From assembly GCA_945872325.1 (NCBI GenBank), contig CAMBZY010000024.1, positions 1 through 14,537 of the forward strand: DNA of 14,537 nt, written 5' to 3'. Below, piece after piece: positions 1 through 5,922 of this stretch (its first letter is position 1; the number at the start of each line of letters is the position of its first letter). The translations under genes were made by a program, and so were the position numbers. The stretch is from Candidatus Kuenenia stuttgartensis (GTDB taxonomy: Bacteria; Planctomycetota; Planctomycetia; Isosphaerales; Isosphaeraceae). A model generated the notes under the pieces. That model saw only the letters and a program-made list of their open reading frames with translations, was not told where the DNA came from and made no database searches.

Positions 1-1
1 A

Positions 2-715
2 TTAAACCTGGCTGGTCGCACACCACCTGCTTCTGATACAGACCTTTGGAACGACAATGCCGAACTGACATTCAACTTATTAAACGGATTAAAATCCTGC
101 CAATATCCAGTCAGACTCGTTCACGCTGGTTCTGCAGCTGAACTCGGCGAAGTTCCGCTCGAAAAACTGCCAGTCGATGAGTCGTATAAGCCAGAACCTG
201 TTACGACTTATGGAAAGTCAAAATTGGCCGCATCAGAAGCCGTCCTTCAAGCCAGTGGCCAAATCACACCCATGGTGGCCCGAATTTTCAACCTGATCGG
301 ACCAGGCCAATCCACCCTTCAGGCATTTGGCCGATATGCCGCTGAACTGACTGCAATGGAAATCGGTAAACCACTGGAAATAAAGGCGTTTGGATTATCG
401 CACCGACGCGATTTTATCGACGTTCGCGACGCAGCCTCAGCAATTCTGGCACTGGCTGATCATGGAATATCCAATCAGGTTTATCATATCGGCACAGGAA
501 TTTCACGTAGTTTGCTTGATGGTCTCGAAATACTGGCCAAAAATTCTGGCCGTAGTGTGGAATGGATTGAAAGTTTAAACCATTCAGCCCAAGGCCCACT
601 GGATTCAAAAGCATCCATCAGTTTGATCCAAAAGGATACTGCCTGGAGCCCTCAAGTATCGTTTGAGCAAAGCCTTGCAGACTTATGGGCCGGTATGGTT
701 TCGACGATGCCATAA
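2..715 (+). CDS. NAD-dependent epimerase/dehydratase (extended SDR), 3' part
   Basis: The frame is open from the left edge, so the N-terminal Rossmann fold and NAD-binding glycine motif lie outside the window; 237 residues are visible. The extended SDR signature is clear: a serine in HAGSAAELG (about visible residue 44) and YGKSK with Tyr70 and Lys74, the catalytic pair. NLIGPGQ and the later RRDFIDVRD and VYHIGTG segments are typical of the sugar-nucleotide branch (GDP-4-keto-6-deoxymannose reductase and UDP-glucose 4-epimerase relatives). Such enzymes act in the cytoplasm on nucleotide sugars for surface polysaccharide; the exact substrate cannot be read. The internal ATG at 224 is not the start because conserved sequence continues upstream of it. 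The last 33 bases overlap the 3' end of the opposing pdxA. Confidence 0.88.
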   Translation, partial: LNLAGRTPPASDTDLWNDNAELTFNLLNGLKSCQYPVRLVHAGSAAELGEVPLEKLPVDESYKPEPVTTYGKSKLAASEAVLQASGQITPMVARIFNLIGPGQSTLQAFGRYAAELTAMEIGKPLEIKAFGLSHRRDFIDVRDAASAILALADHGISNQVYHIGTGISRSLLDGLEILAKNSGRSVEWIESLNHSAQGPLDSKASISLIQKDTAWSPQVSFEQSLADLWAGMVSTMP

Positions 716-1762
716 TGCAATTTTTGCGGCGGCATAAGTCGCTGACTCGAGGCTTTCAGGCCTCGCCACGCCTTGCCCCACAATGTCAAACGCAGTCCCG
801 TGTGCCACGCTCGTTCGCACGATCGGCAGGCCACAGGTGATGTTGACGGCACGGTCAAAGCCAAGCGTTTTCAAGGCCACATGGCCTTGGTCGTGATACA
901 TGGCCACCACCACATCGTATTGGCCACCAAGAGCTTGCCCAAAAAGCGTATCAGCGGAAAATGGGCCGCTGGCATCCATTCCACTGAGTTGGGCGCGGGC
1001 CACAGCGGGTGCAATCAGGCGAATCTCTTCGTCACCAAAAAGACCGCCCTCGCCGGCATGTGGGTTGAGAGCTGCCAGTGCCACTCGTGGCTGAATCTGA
1101 TCATCTGCAATCAGAGGTTTCATGACATCGTGGGCCAGCCGAATTGAGGCATCGAGCCGCTCGGGAGTCAGCAGATCAAAGACTTTACGTAATGAATTAT
1201 GAAGGGTTGCATGCACCACCCCAAGTCCTTTATGGCGAACATGTTCGGGCGGGAGGTAGAGCATCATGGCCACATCAGGAACGCCGCATCGCCGGGCAAG
1301 AATTTCGGTATGACCAGGCTCGGCCACTCCAGCCCGGCTGAGCGATTCCTTGTGCAGGCCAAGGGTCACAATTGCGTCAATCTGTGTGCTGAGAGCCGCA
1401 TCAATCGCAAAATTCAGGTATTCATATGCCGCCATCCCACATCTTGCATCAATCTTGCCAGGTACGATCGAAGCCACATCCGGCGCCTTCAGAGGCTCAA
1501 TCACGCCAATCTGGTCATTCTCAAATTCGGGAATTCGTTCCAAACTCTTCAATGAAATCAGTTTCAGATCTGCTCCGCTCTCCAAAACCGCTTTTTTCAG
1601 CAACTCGATGGAACCAACTACAACAGGCACGCAAATCGAATGCAAATACCCTCGCAGCCAGCCTTTCACGATCACCTCAGGCCCGATCCCGGCAGGGTCG
1701 CCCATGGTGATGGCAATGCGTGGAAGTGCTTTATGGAGCTTGTCTTTATCGAGGTTTTGCAT
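683..1762 (-). CDS. pdxA: 4-hydroxythreonine-4-phosphate dehydrogenase
   Basis: PdxA oxidises 4-phosphohydroxy-L-threonine with NAD in the DXP-dependent pathway to pyridoxal 5'-phosphate. The product then loses CO2 and is condensed by PdxJ. The 359-residue protein is slightly longer than typical PdxA. Recognisable motifs are TMGDPAGIGPE (19-29), GHTE (150-153), ATLH with His188, NPHAGEGG with His235, MYHDQGH with His290, and NITCGLP/RTSVAHGTAFD near the C-terminus. The three histidines match the divalent-metal ligands of the E. coli enzyme. One departure: the usual T-(G/A)-P before the His-Lys pair reads TLGLHK (133-138). The ATG at 1762 lies 6 bases after the stop of the small upstream lipoprotein gene and has no clear Shine-Dalgarno sequence, suggesting translational coupling. 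Its 3' end overlaps the convergent epimerase. Confidence 0.95.
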   Translation of the reverse strand: MQNLDKDKLHKALPRIAITMGDPAGIGPEVIVKGWLRGYLHSICVPVVVGSIELLKKAVLESGADLKLISLKSLERIPEFENDQIGVIEPLKAPDVASIVPGKIDARCGMAAYEYLNFAIDAALSTQIDAIVTLGLHKESLSRAGVAEPGHTEILARRCGVPDVAMMLYLPPEHVRHKGLGVVHATLHNSLRKVFDLLTPERLDASIRLAHDVMKPLIADDQIQPRVALAALNPHAGEGGLFGDEEIRLIAPAVARAQLSGMDASGPFSADTLFGQALGGQYDVVVAMYHDQGHVALKTLGFDRAVNITCGLPIVRTSVAHGTAFDIVGQGVARPESLESATYAAAKIALWHRRNHTGP

Positions 1763-1768
1763 GATGAA

Positions 1769-1954
1769 TCAGTGCGTGGCGATTCGCTTTTCTTGAGGTT
1801 CCGACGAGTTCGTCGACGGTTTTTCAACACCTTCGGAGGACTGATTCCTGACCCCTACTGGCTTGGATCTTGACGTTGAATCCTGTCCGCCACACCCGCC
1901 AGAAATGCTGATTAAACAAGCGATTACCCACAGTTTTGAATTTTGCGTCATCAT
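1769..1954 (-). CDS. Small putative lipoprotein upstream of pdxA
   Basis: A 61-residue ORF with a short hydrophobic N-terminus (KLWVIACLISIS) followed by GGC, then a Ser/Pro/Glu-rich polar tail without structured features. Cys21 could be the lipidated cysteine, but the -3 position is Ser rather than Leu, Val or Ile, so the lipobox is weak. It begins with two adjacent ATG codons (1954 and 1951). It ends 6 bases before pdxA on the same strand and sits just downstream of a good extended -10 promoter. That position favours a real gene over a chance ORF. It may be exported and lipid-anchored, or may act mainly as a translated leader for pdxA. I recognise no family. Confidence 0.55.
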   Translation of the reverse strand: MMTQNSKLWVIACLISISGGCGGQDSTSRSKPVGVRNQSSEGVEKPSTNSSEPQEKRIATH

Positions 1955-2016
1955 GACTTAGGCACATTTCTACAGAAGCATTCTGCCGAGTTCTTGAATC
2001 CAGATCACACTTAAAT

Positions 2017-2025
2017 ATTATAGCA
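2017..2025 (-). promoter_or_regulatory. Extended -10 promoter for lipoprotein-pdxA
   Basis: On the minus strand the bases read TGCTATAAT, an exact match to the extended -10 element (TGnTATAAT), about 60 bases before the lipoprotein ATG. Extended -10 promoters do not need a good -35 box, and none lies at 17 bases. A perfect TTGACA occurs at 2055-2060, but its 32-base spacing is too long. The first T of the element is the last T of the neighbouring terminator tract. Confidence 0.6.
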
Positions 2026-2050
2026 AAAAACCCGCCCTGAAAGGACGGGT
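2025..2050 (-). terminator. Intrinsic terminator of the first PEP-CTERM gene
   Basis: The minus-strand RNA forms an 8-bp stem (ACCCGUCC with GGGCGGGU, one G-U pair) around a 5-base loop, followed directly by six U. It lies about 36 bases after the stop of the PEP-CTERM gene at 2086 and so ends that transcript before the lipoprotein-pdxA promoter. The opposite strand has no T tract, so it acts in one direction. Confidence 0.85.
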
Positions 2051-2085
2051 AATTTGTCAAACGAAGTTCAAAAAGATCATGAACA

Positions 2086-2733
2086 TCATGACCCGCGTCT
2101 CACTCTGGCTCCGAGAGCCGCAATGGCCAAAGCGGCCATGGCCCAGCTGGAAGGCTCAGGAACAGCCGTGGCAATCACTTTCATCATGGCTGGATAATCG
2201 GTCGAAGCGGTAGAAATCCAACCTGAGGAGTAAGCCATCCAATAAGTCGGAGGCGAAATTCCCGATGATGTGGTGTCCCAATACTGCCAATCCATCGCGG
2301 CAAGGGTCACGTCTTCCAGAACGATATAATAATTTTTAGATGGGTCAAGTGCGATCGATAATCCCGTGAATGAGACTGTCCCATAAGTTGTGCTTAATGC
2401 CGACTGATTCTGGTTTTGTGCCACATATGAGAGACGCGTATCAGGCTCGGAACTGACCGTATTCATCGAGTAGATGCTGACCGAATATTGGCCTGCACCT
2501 CCAGGCGCTTTCTTAAGGGAAAGATCCACCTGACTGATCGTAAATGCGGAAGCGGTTGTCATGAAACTCTGAGCATTCCGCTCTCCCACGGCAATCGCGT
2601 TGTCGCCAGTGGTCGTTGCTGGAGTGATCGTGTCAAGCAGGTCAAAATCAACCGCTTGACTCTGGGATGTCGGAACCGACAGGGCCAGCACAACTGTCGC
2701 GAGAAACACAAAGTGACGAACAAAGCCAATCAT
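2086..2733 (-). CDS. PEP-CTERM sorting domain protein, choice-of-anchor type
   Basis: This 215-residue protein is predicted to be exported and processed by an exosortase. It has a signal peptide (about residues 1-28: basic start, hydrophobic FLATVVLALSV, then SQSQA). A beta-rich domain of about 155 residues resembles the 'choice-of-anchor' modules, probably type R. The C-terminus is a complete PEP-CTERM: VPEPSSW, a short hydrophobic helix (AMAALAIAALGA) and a basic RVRRGS end. The ATG at 2733 has a GAAGG Shine-Dalgarno six bases upstream. It is a diverged paralog of the next PEP-CTERM gene, sharing the FD-L-D-TP start, the Y-V-IY core, the YWDT motif and YP-MMKV before the sorting signal. The ligand or surface role is unknown. 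No functional exosortase is visible in the window unless the degenerate-looking one at 10242 acts. Confidence 0.9.
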   Translation of the reverse strand: MIGFVRHFVFLATVVLALSVPTSQSQAVDFDLLDTITPATTTGDNAIAVGERNAQSFMTTASAFTISQVDLSLKKAPGGAGQYSVSIYSMNTVSSEPDTRLSYVAQNQNQSALSTTYGTVSFTGLSIALDPSKNYYIVLEDVTLAAMDWQYWDTTSSGISPPTYWMAYSSGWISTASTDYPAMMKVIATAVPEPSSWAMAALAIAALGARVRRGS

Positions 2734-2750
2734 TTGGAACCTTCAATTCT

Positions 2751-2765
2751 ATTCCGTTGCGGAAT
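2751..2765. promoter_or_regulatory. Inverted repeat in the leader of the first PEP-CTERM gene
   Basis: ATTCCG-TTG-CGGAAT is a perfect 6-bp dyad with a 3-base spacer. It is located 7 bases beyond the Shine-Dalgarno of the gene starting at 2733. It could be a small operator or an RNA hairpin controlling initiation. Further upstream (to about 2930) the sequence is AT-rich; a weak TTGAAA-17-TATAGA promoter match on the minus strand is possible but not convincing. Confidence 0.35.
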
Positions 2766-2932
2766 CAACTTCGAAACTCAACCTTATAATCACATTCCTC
2801 TATCTATATCATATTCAACGCCATTTTTCAATTCCACTGGCTTATAATTTTAGAATTACATCCGAATGTTGTTTAATTTAAACATGAAAATCACATGACA
2901 CTAGAATACAGAACTTAAATTCACACAATAAC

Positions 2933-3000
2933 AAAGCCCGAAATGAGCCGGAATCAAAATGCAATCATGCGAGTTTGACTTCAGCTCACTCCAGGGCTTT
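2933..3000. terminator. Long stem-loop between the two PEP-CTERM genes
   Basis: AAAGCCC (2933-2939) pairs with GGGCTTT (2994-3000), and further in TGAGC (2944-2948) pairs with GCTCA (2984-2988), around a loop of about 35 bases. It starts 20 bases after the stop of the PEP-CTERM gene at 3020 on the minus strand. The minus-strand run-out (GGGCTTTGTTATTG) is moderately T-rich; the plus-strand run-out (GGGCTTTTTC) is better. A role as terminator of the upstream PEP-CTERM gene is likely, but the large loop makes it a weaker call than the terminator near 2040. Confidence 0.5.
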
Positions 3001-3019
3001 TTCGAATAAAATAAACGGC

Positions 3020-3727
3020 TTATGAAATCCGCAATGAAACAGTATAAATTTCTACAAATCCTATTTTCCGACAGCATTTTCTTCTGGCAATTCCACCGAT
3101 CATGGTGGCTGCGATCATCCCCATCAACCATGTCGATGGTTCAGGAACAGAAGCGGCATTCACCTTCATCATTTGTGGATAATTCATTGCAATGGCGGAC
3201 CAGACAGTCCCGTCGTAAGTCGTACCAGCTGTTGGTATTCCAACTCCGCTGGGGGTAGCCGTATCCCAATAATCCCAGTTCAGGGCCAATGACTGAACTC
3301 CCCCGACCACAATGAAATAGTCCGTGTTTGGTGAAAGGGTCAGTGCCAGAGAGTTGAAGGCCTGGCTGGAAGGCTGATCGCTCAGGGCAGCCTGACTTTG
3401 ATTTAAGGCCACATTTGCCACGGATGTGCCTGGTAATCCGCTGACAGAATTGTAAATCCAGACAGAATAGACATCCGTACTACCCGTCTGTTTGTAAATC
3501 TCAAGTTCGACACTTTCCACCACAAAATTTGCAACTGTCGTTTTAAACCCCTGGGCCACCAATCCACCGGTTGGCTCAACGGTTGCAGGGCTTTGCGACT
3601 GACCTGTCACTTTCGCGGGTGTCAGGCTATCAAAAAGTGTGATTTCCGCACCTCTTGCAGATGACAATCCTGAGGCAATGATCACCAAGCCTGCCAATAT
3701 GCGTTTAGGAATCGTTGAAGCAACCAC
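3020..3727 (-). CDS. PEP-CTERM sorting domain protein, paralog of the neighbour
   Basis: A 235-residue exported protein built like the gene at 2086: signal peptide (about 1-26, LAGLVIIASGLSSARG), a beta-rich choice-of-anchor domain ending in YPQMMKVNAA, then VPEPSTW and the hydrophobic MGMIAATMIGGIA with ARRK. Unlike normal PEP-CTERM proteins, which stop just after the basic cluster, it continues for about 17 residues (ending VSLRIS). Removing one base in the A run at the RRK codons would give a stop after ARRNAVGK. The tail may therefore be a frameshift or an assembly error. The start is GTG at 3727: an in-frame TGA lies two codons upstream, and AGGTGAG precedes it as Shine-Dalgarno. A sigma-54-like or dyad element lies about 50 bases upstream. 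Confidence 0.85.
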   Translation of the reverse strand: MVASTIPKRILAGLVIIASGLSSARGAEITLFDSLTPAKVTGQSQSPATVEPTGGLVAQGFKTTVANFVVESVELEIYKQTGSTDVYSVWIYNSVSGLPGTSVANVALNQSQAALSDQPSSQAFNSLALTLSPNTDYFIVVGGVQSLALNWDYWDTATPSGVGIPTAGTTYDGTVWSAIAMNYPQMMKVNAASVPEPSTWLMGMIAATMIGGIARRKCCRKIGFVEIYTVSLRIS

Positions 3728-3774
3728 TTCTCACCTGTTTTCAAAATGAATTCATAACCATTTCGACTTCAAAA

Positions 3775-3791
3775 TGGCACACATTATGCCA
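3775..3791. promoter_or_regulatory. Sigma-54-like / dyad element upstream of the PEP-CTERM gene
   Basis: The 17 bases form a perfect TGGCA-N7-TGCCA dyad. Read on the minus strand (TGGCATA-N4-GTGCC) they fit the sigma-54 -24/-12 consensus (TGGCAYR-N4-TTGCW) at all key GG and GC positions. The predicted start would be near 3765, about 38 bases before the GTG at 3727. The plus-strand reading (TGGCACA-N4-ATGCC) fits nearly as well and points toward the radical SAM gene. It could instead be an ordinary operator. The rest of 3728-4011 (284 bases) is AT-rich; a weak plus-strand sigma-70 match is listed separately. Confidence 0.4.
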
Positions 3792-3941
3792 AATGAGATC
3801 ATCATACATATAGAACATGACTCCAATCACTTCCTTCAGAGATTCCAAAATTGAATCATCCGTGTTGCAGGTATTCCACAAAAAGCAACAAATCCAATCA
3901 AAAAAACCTTGAAAAACTCGAATCCAGACGAAATTTAACAC

Positions 3942-3970
3942 TTCACTCCAATCGAATGATAGGGTAGACT
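3942..3970 (+). promoter_or_regulatory. Weak sigma-70-like promoter for the radical SAM gene
   Basis: TTCACT and TAGACT are separated by 17 bases; each matches four of six consensus positions. The -10 box ends 41 bases before the ATG at 4012. The position is plausible but the match is weak enough to arise by chance. Confidence 0.25.
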
Positions 3971-4011
3971 AATAGAGCTTTCGCCCAACCTCAGACTTTT
4001 GAGACTTGCAG

Positions 4012-5805
4012 ATGAACCTGACGCTGAAGAAGTCCGTTATCCAGCATGTCTTGCCACACGTTCAAGGCCCTGCCCAGTATCTGGGTGGAGAGCTGAATAG
4101 TGTCCGCAAGGATCATGCCACGGTCAAAGGGTCCATTTGTCTGGCCTTTCCTGATGCCTATACTCTCGGAATGAGCCACCACGGCTTTCAGGTCCTTTAC
4201 AGCCTGATGAATGAATTTGGATGGGCCTGCGAGCGGGTCTTCACGCCTGTGCCCGACTTTGAAAAAGCCATGAGGGCCGCAAATCTGCCGCTCTATGGTC
4301 TTGAGACTTTTACGCCTCTGAATCAGTTCGACATCATCGGTTTTTCTCTGCAATATGAAGTCAGCTATACCAATATCCTGACGATGCTCGACCTCGGCGG
4401 AATCCCTCTGCATGCCGACGAACGTGGGGCTGACGACACTCTGGTCATCGCCGGCGGCCCTGGTGCACAGAATCCTGAGCTGATCGCACCATTCATTGAC
4501 CTCTTCATCGTCGGTGATGGAGAACCATCCCTACCTGTGGTGGCCGAGATGTGGGCCTCCATGAAGGGCGACCCTGACCTGACCCGTGAAGATAAACTGG
4601 CGAGAATTGCAGCTGCCAATGAATGGGCCTATGTGCCCAGATTCTATACGCCGATTTATGGTGAAGACAGCACCATTATCGAAATCAGACGGCTTCGCGA
4701 CGATGTCCCGGAAGCCATCAAAGCCTGTGTGGTGGACGACCTGGACGCCATCCCCCTGCCCATTCACCCCATCGTTCCAAACATCAGTACAGCTCACGAC
4801 AGAATCGCAATCGAGATCATGAGAGGCTGCCCATGGCAGTGCCGATTCTGTCAATCGACCGTGATCAAGCGTCCCCTGCGGGTTCGATCCGTAGAGACGA
4901 TTGTCAAGGCCGCGATGGAGTCTTACCTGAACACGGGTTACGACGAAATCAGCCTCCTATCGCTCTCCACCAGCGATTACCCATACTTTGAAGAACTTGT
5001 GCAAAAGATGTGCGAAGTCTTTACCCCTCTTGGAGTAAAGATCAGCCTGCCGAGTCTGCGGATTACCGAAACCCTCAAGAAAATCCCTGCCTTGCTTCAA
5101 GAAGGCAGGCGAGGCGGCCTGACTCTGGCCCCTGAAGTGGCCCGCGATGATATGCGTGAGCAGATTCGCAAGCCAATTGATAACAAAGATCTTTATGAAG
5201 GTGCTGAAGAAGCGTTTAGAAGAGGCTGGAAGCGGGTTAAACTCTACTTCCTTTGTGGCCTGCCTGGAGAGCGGACAGCCGATCTCGACGGTATTGTGGA
5301 AATGGCCGAAACGATTGCGAAAATTGGGAAGCAAGTCACAGGCCGATATGCGGATGTGACGGCAAGCGTTTCCAACTTCGTCCCCAAGCCTCACACACCT
5401 TATCAGTGGAATGAGATGCAGGGCCGCGAATATTTCCGATGGGCCCACAGATACATGCGCGATCAGGTCAAGATCAAGTCTGTCTCGATCAAGTGCCACG
5501 ACATTGAACGAAGCCTTCTGGAAGGGGTTCTGACCCGAGGCGACCGGCGAGTTTCAGAGGCTGTTCTTGAGGCATGGAAACGCGGAGCAAGGCTCGACGC
5601 CTGGTCCGAATATTTTCAGCCCAAGCTTTGGTGGAATGTCTTCGAAGACCTCGGAATGGACGTTGAATTCTATAGCCACAGAGCAAGGCCGCTCGAAGAA
5701 GTCTTGCCGTGGGACCACATTCTGGTCAAAAAAGGCCGGGCTTATCTGGCCAAAGAGCAAAACAGAGCGCTCCTCCAACTCGATACGATGGCCGACGCCG
5801 TTTAA
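4012..5805 (+). CDS. B12-binding-type radical SAM protein, TIGR03960 family
   Basis: A 597-residue cytoplasmic protein. The N-terminal half (about 35-200) resembles the B12-binding-like domain of this family (LAFPDAYTLGMSHHGFQVLY, IIGFSLQYE, VIAGGPGAQNPE, FIVGDGE). A radical SAM core follows with the [4Fe-4S] motif CPWQCRFC, Cys273, Cys277 and Cys280. Downstream motifs GRRGGLTLAPE, GWKRVKLYFLCGLPGE and VSNFVPKPHTPYQW are hallmarks of TIGR03960. The family is widespread, often with the DUF2344/TIGR03936 partner, but its reaction is not established; tRNA or ribosomal modification has been suggested by context only. No DUF2344 partner is visible here. ATG 4012 is preferred to the TTG at 4006 two codons earlier; neither has a strong Shine-Dalgarno. 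The gene stands alone and is closed by a strong terminator. Confidence 0.92.
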   Translation: MNLTLKKSVIQHVLPHVQGPAQYLGGELNSVRKDHATVKGSICLAFPDAYTLGMSHHGFQVLYSLMNEFGWACERVFTPVPDFEKAMRAANLPLYGLETFTPLNQFDIIGFSLQYEVSYTNILTMLDLGGIPLHADERGADDTLVIAGGPGAQNPELIAPFIDLFIVGDGEPSLPVVAEMWASMKGDPDLTREDKLARIAAANEWAYVPRFYTPIYGEDSTIIEIRRLRDDVPEAIKACVVDDLDAIPLPIHPIVPNISTAHDRIAIEIMRGCPWQCRFCQSTVIKRPLRVRSVETIVKAAMESYLNTGYDEISLLSLSTSDYPYFEELVQKMCEVFTPLGVKISLPSLRITETLKKIPALLQEGRRGGLTLAPEVARDDMREQIRKPIDNKDLYEGAEEAFRRGWKRVKLYFLCGLPGERTADLDGIVEMAETIAKIGKQVTGRYADVTASVSNFVPKPHTPYQWNEMQGREYFRWAHRYMRDQVKIKSVSIKCHDIERSLLEGVLTRGDRRVSEAVLEAWKRGARLDAWSEYFQPKLWWNVFEDLGMDVEFYSHRARPLEEVLPWDHILVKKGRAYLAKEQNRALLQLDTMADAV

Positions 5806-5832
5806 CTCCGGCCATTTTTTAAGACCATTCAG

Positions 5833-5867
5833 GCCCGCGGCATGTGAACACATGTCGCGGGCTTTTT
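5833..5867 (+). terminator. Strong intrinsic terminator after the radical SAM gene
   Basis: A 13-bp stem (5833-5845 with 5850-5862, one G-T pair) closed by the tetraloop GAAC is followed by five T. It begins 27 bases after the TAA. The minus-strand run-out is not T-rich, so it does not serve the convergent TPR gene well, although the same hairpin would also form in that transcript. Confidence 0.92.
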
Positions 5868-5922
5868 CGATTCAAATCCGTCATGGCAATGCGGCCAAAT
5901 CATAAGGCTAAGATGCGTCCGA

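Noticed and set aside
741..775. Small GC-rich hairpin after the epimerase stop as a terminator
   Set aside because: CGAGGC/GCCTCG pairs, but there is no T tract on either side and it lies within the pdxA coding sequence.
1350..1796. 148-codon ORF on the plus strand
   Set aside because: It lies antisense to pdxA and the small lipoprotein, whose frame is clearly conserved; the peptide has no recognisable features.
2055..2060. Perfect TTGACA as a -35 box for TATAAT at 2017-2022
   Set aside because: The spacing is 32 bases, far from 17, so the extended -10 element alone is the better explanation.
3741..3941. 66-codon minus-strand ORF in the AT-rich gap
   Set aside because: Low-complexity, Phe/Met-rich peptide with no Shine-Dalgarno; it also covers the sigma-54-like site, so it is probably a chance ORF.
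4957..5499. 180-codon minus-strand ORF inside the radical SAM gene
   Set aside because: Shadow of a strongly conserved coding frame on the other strand.
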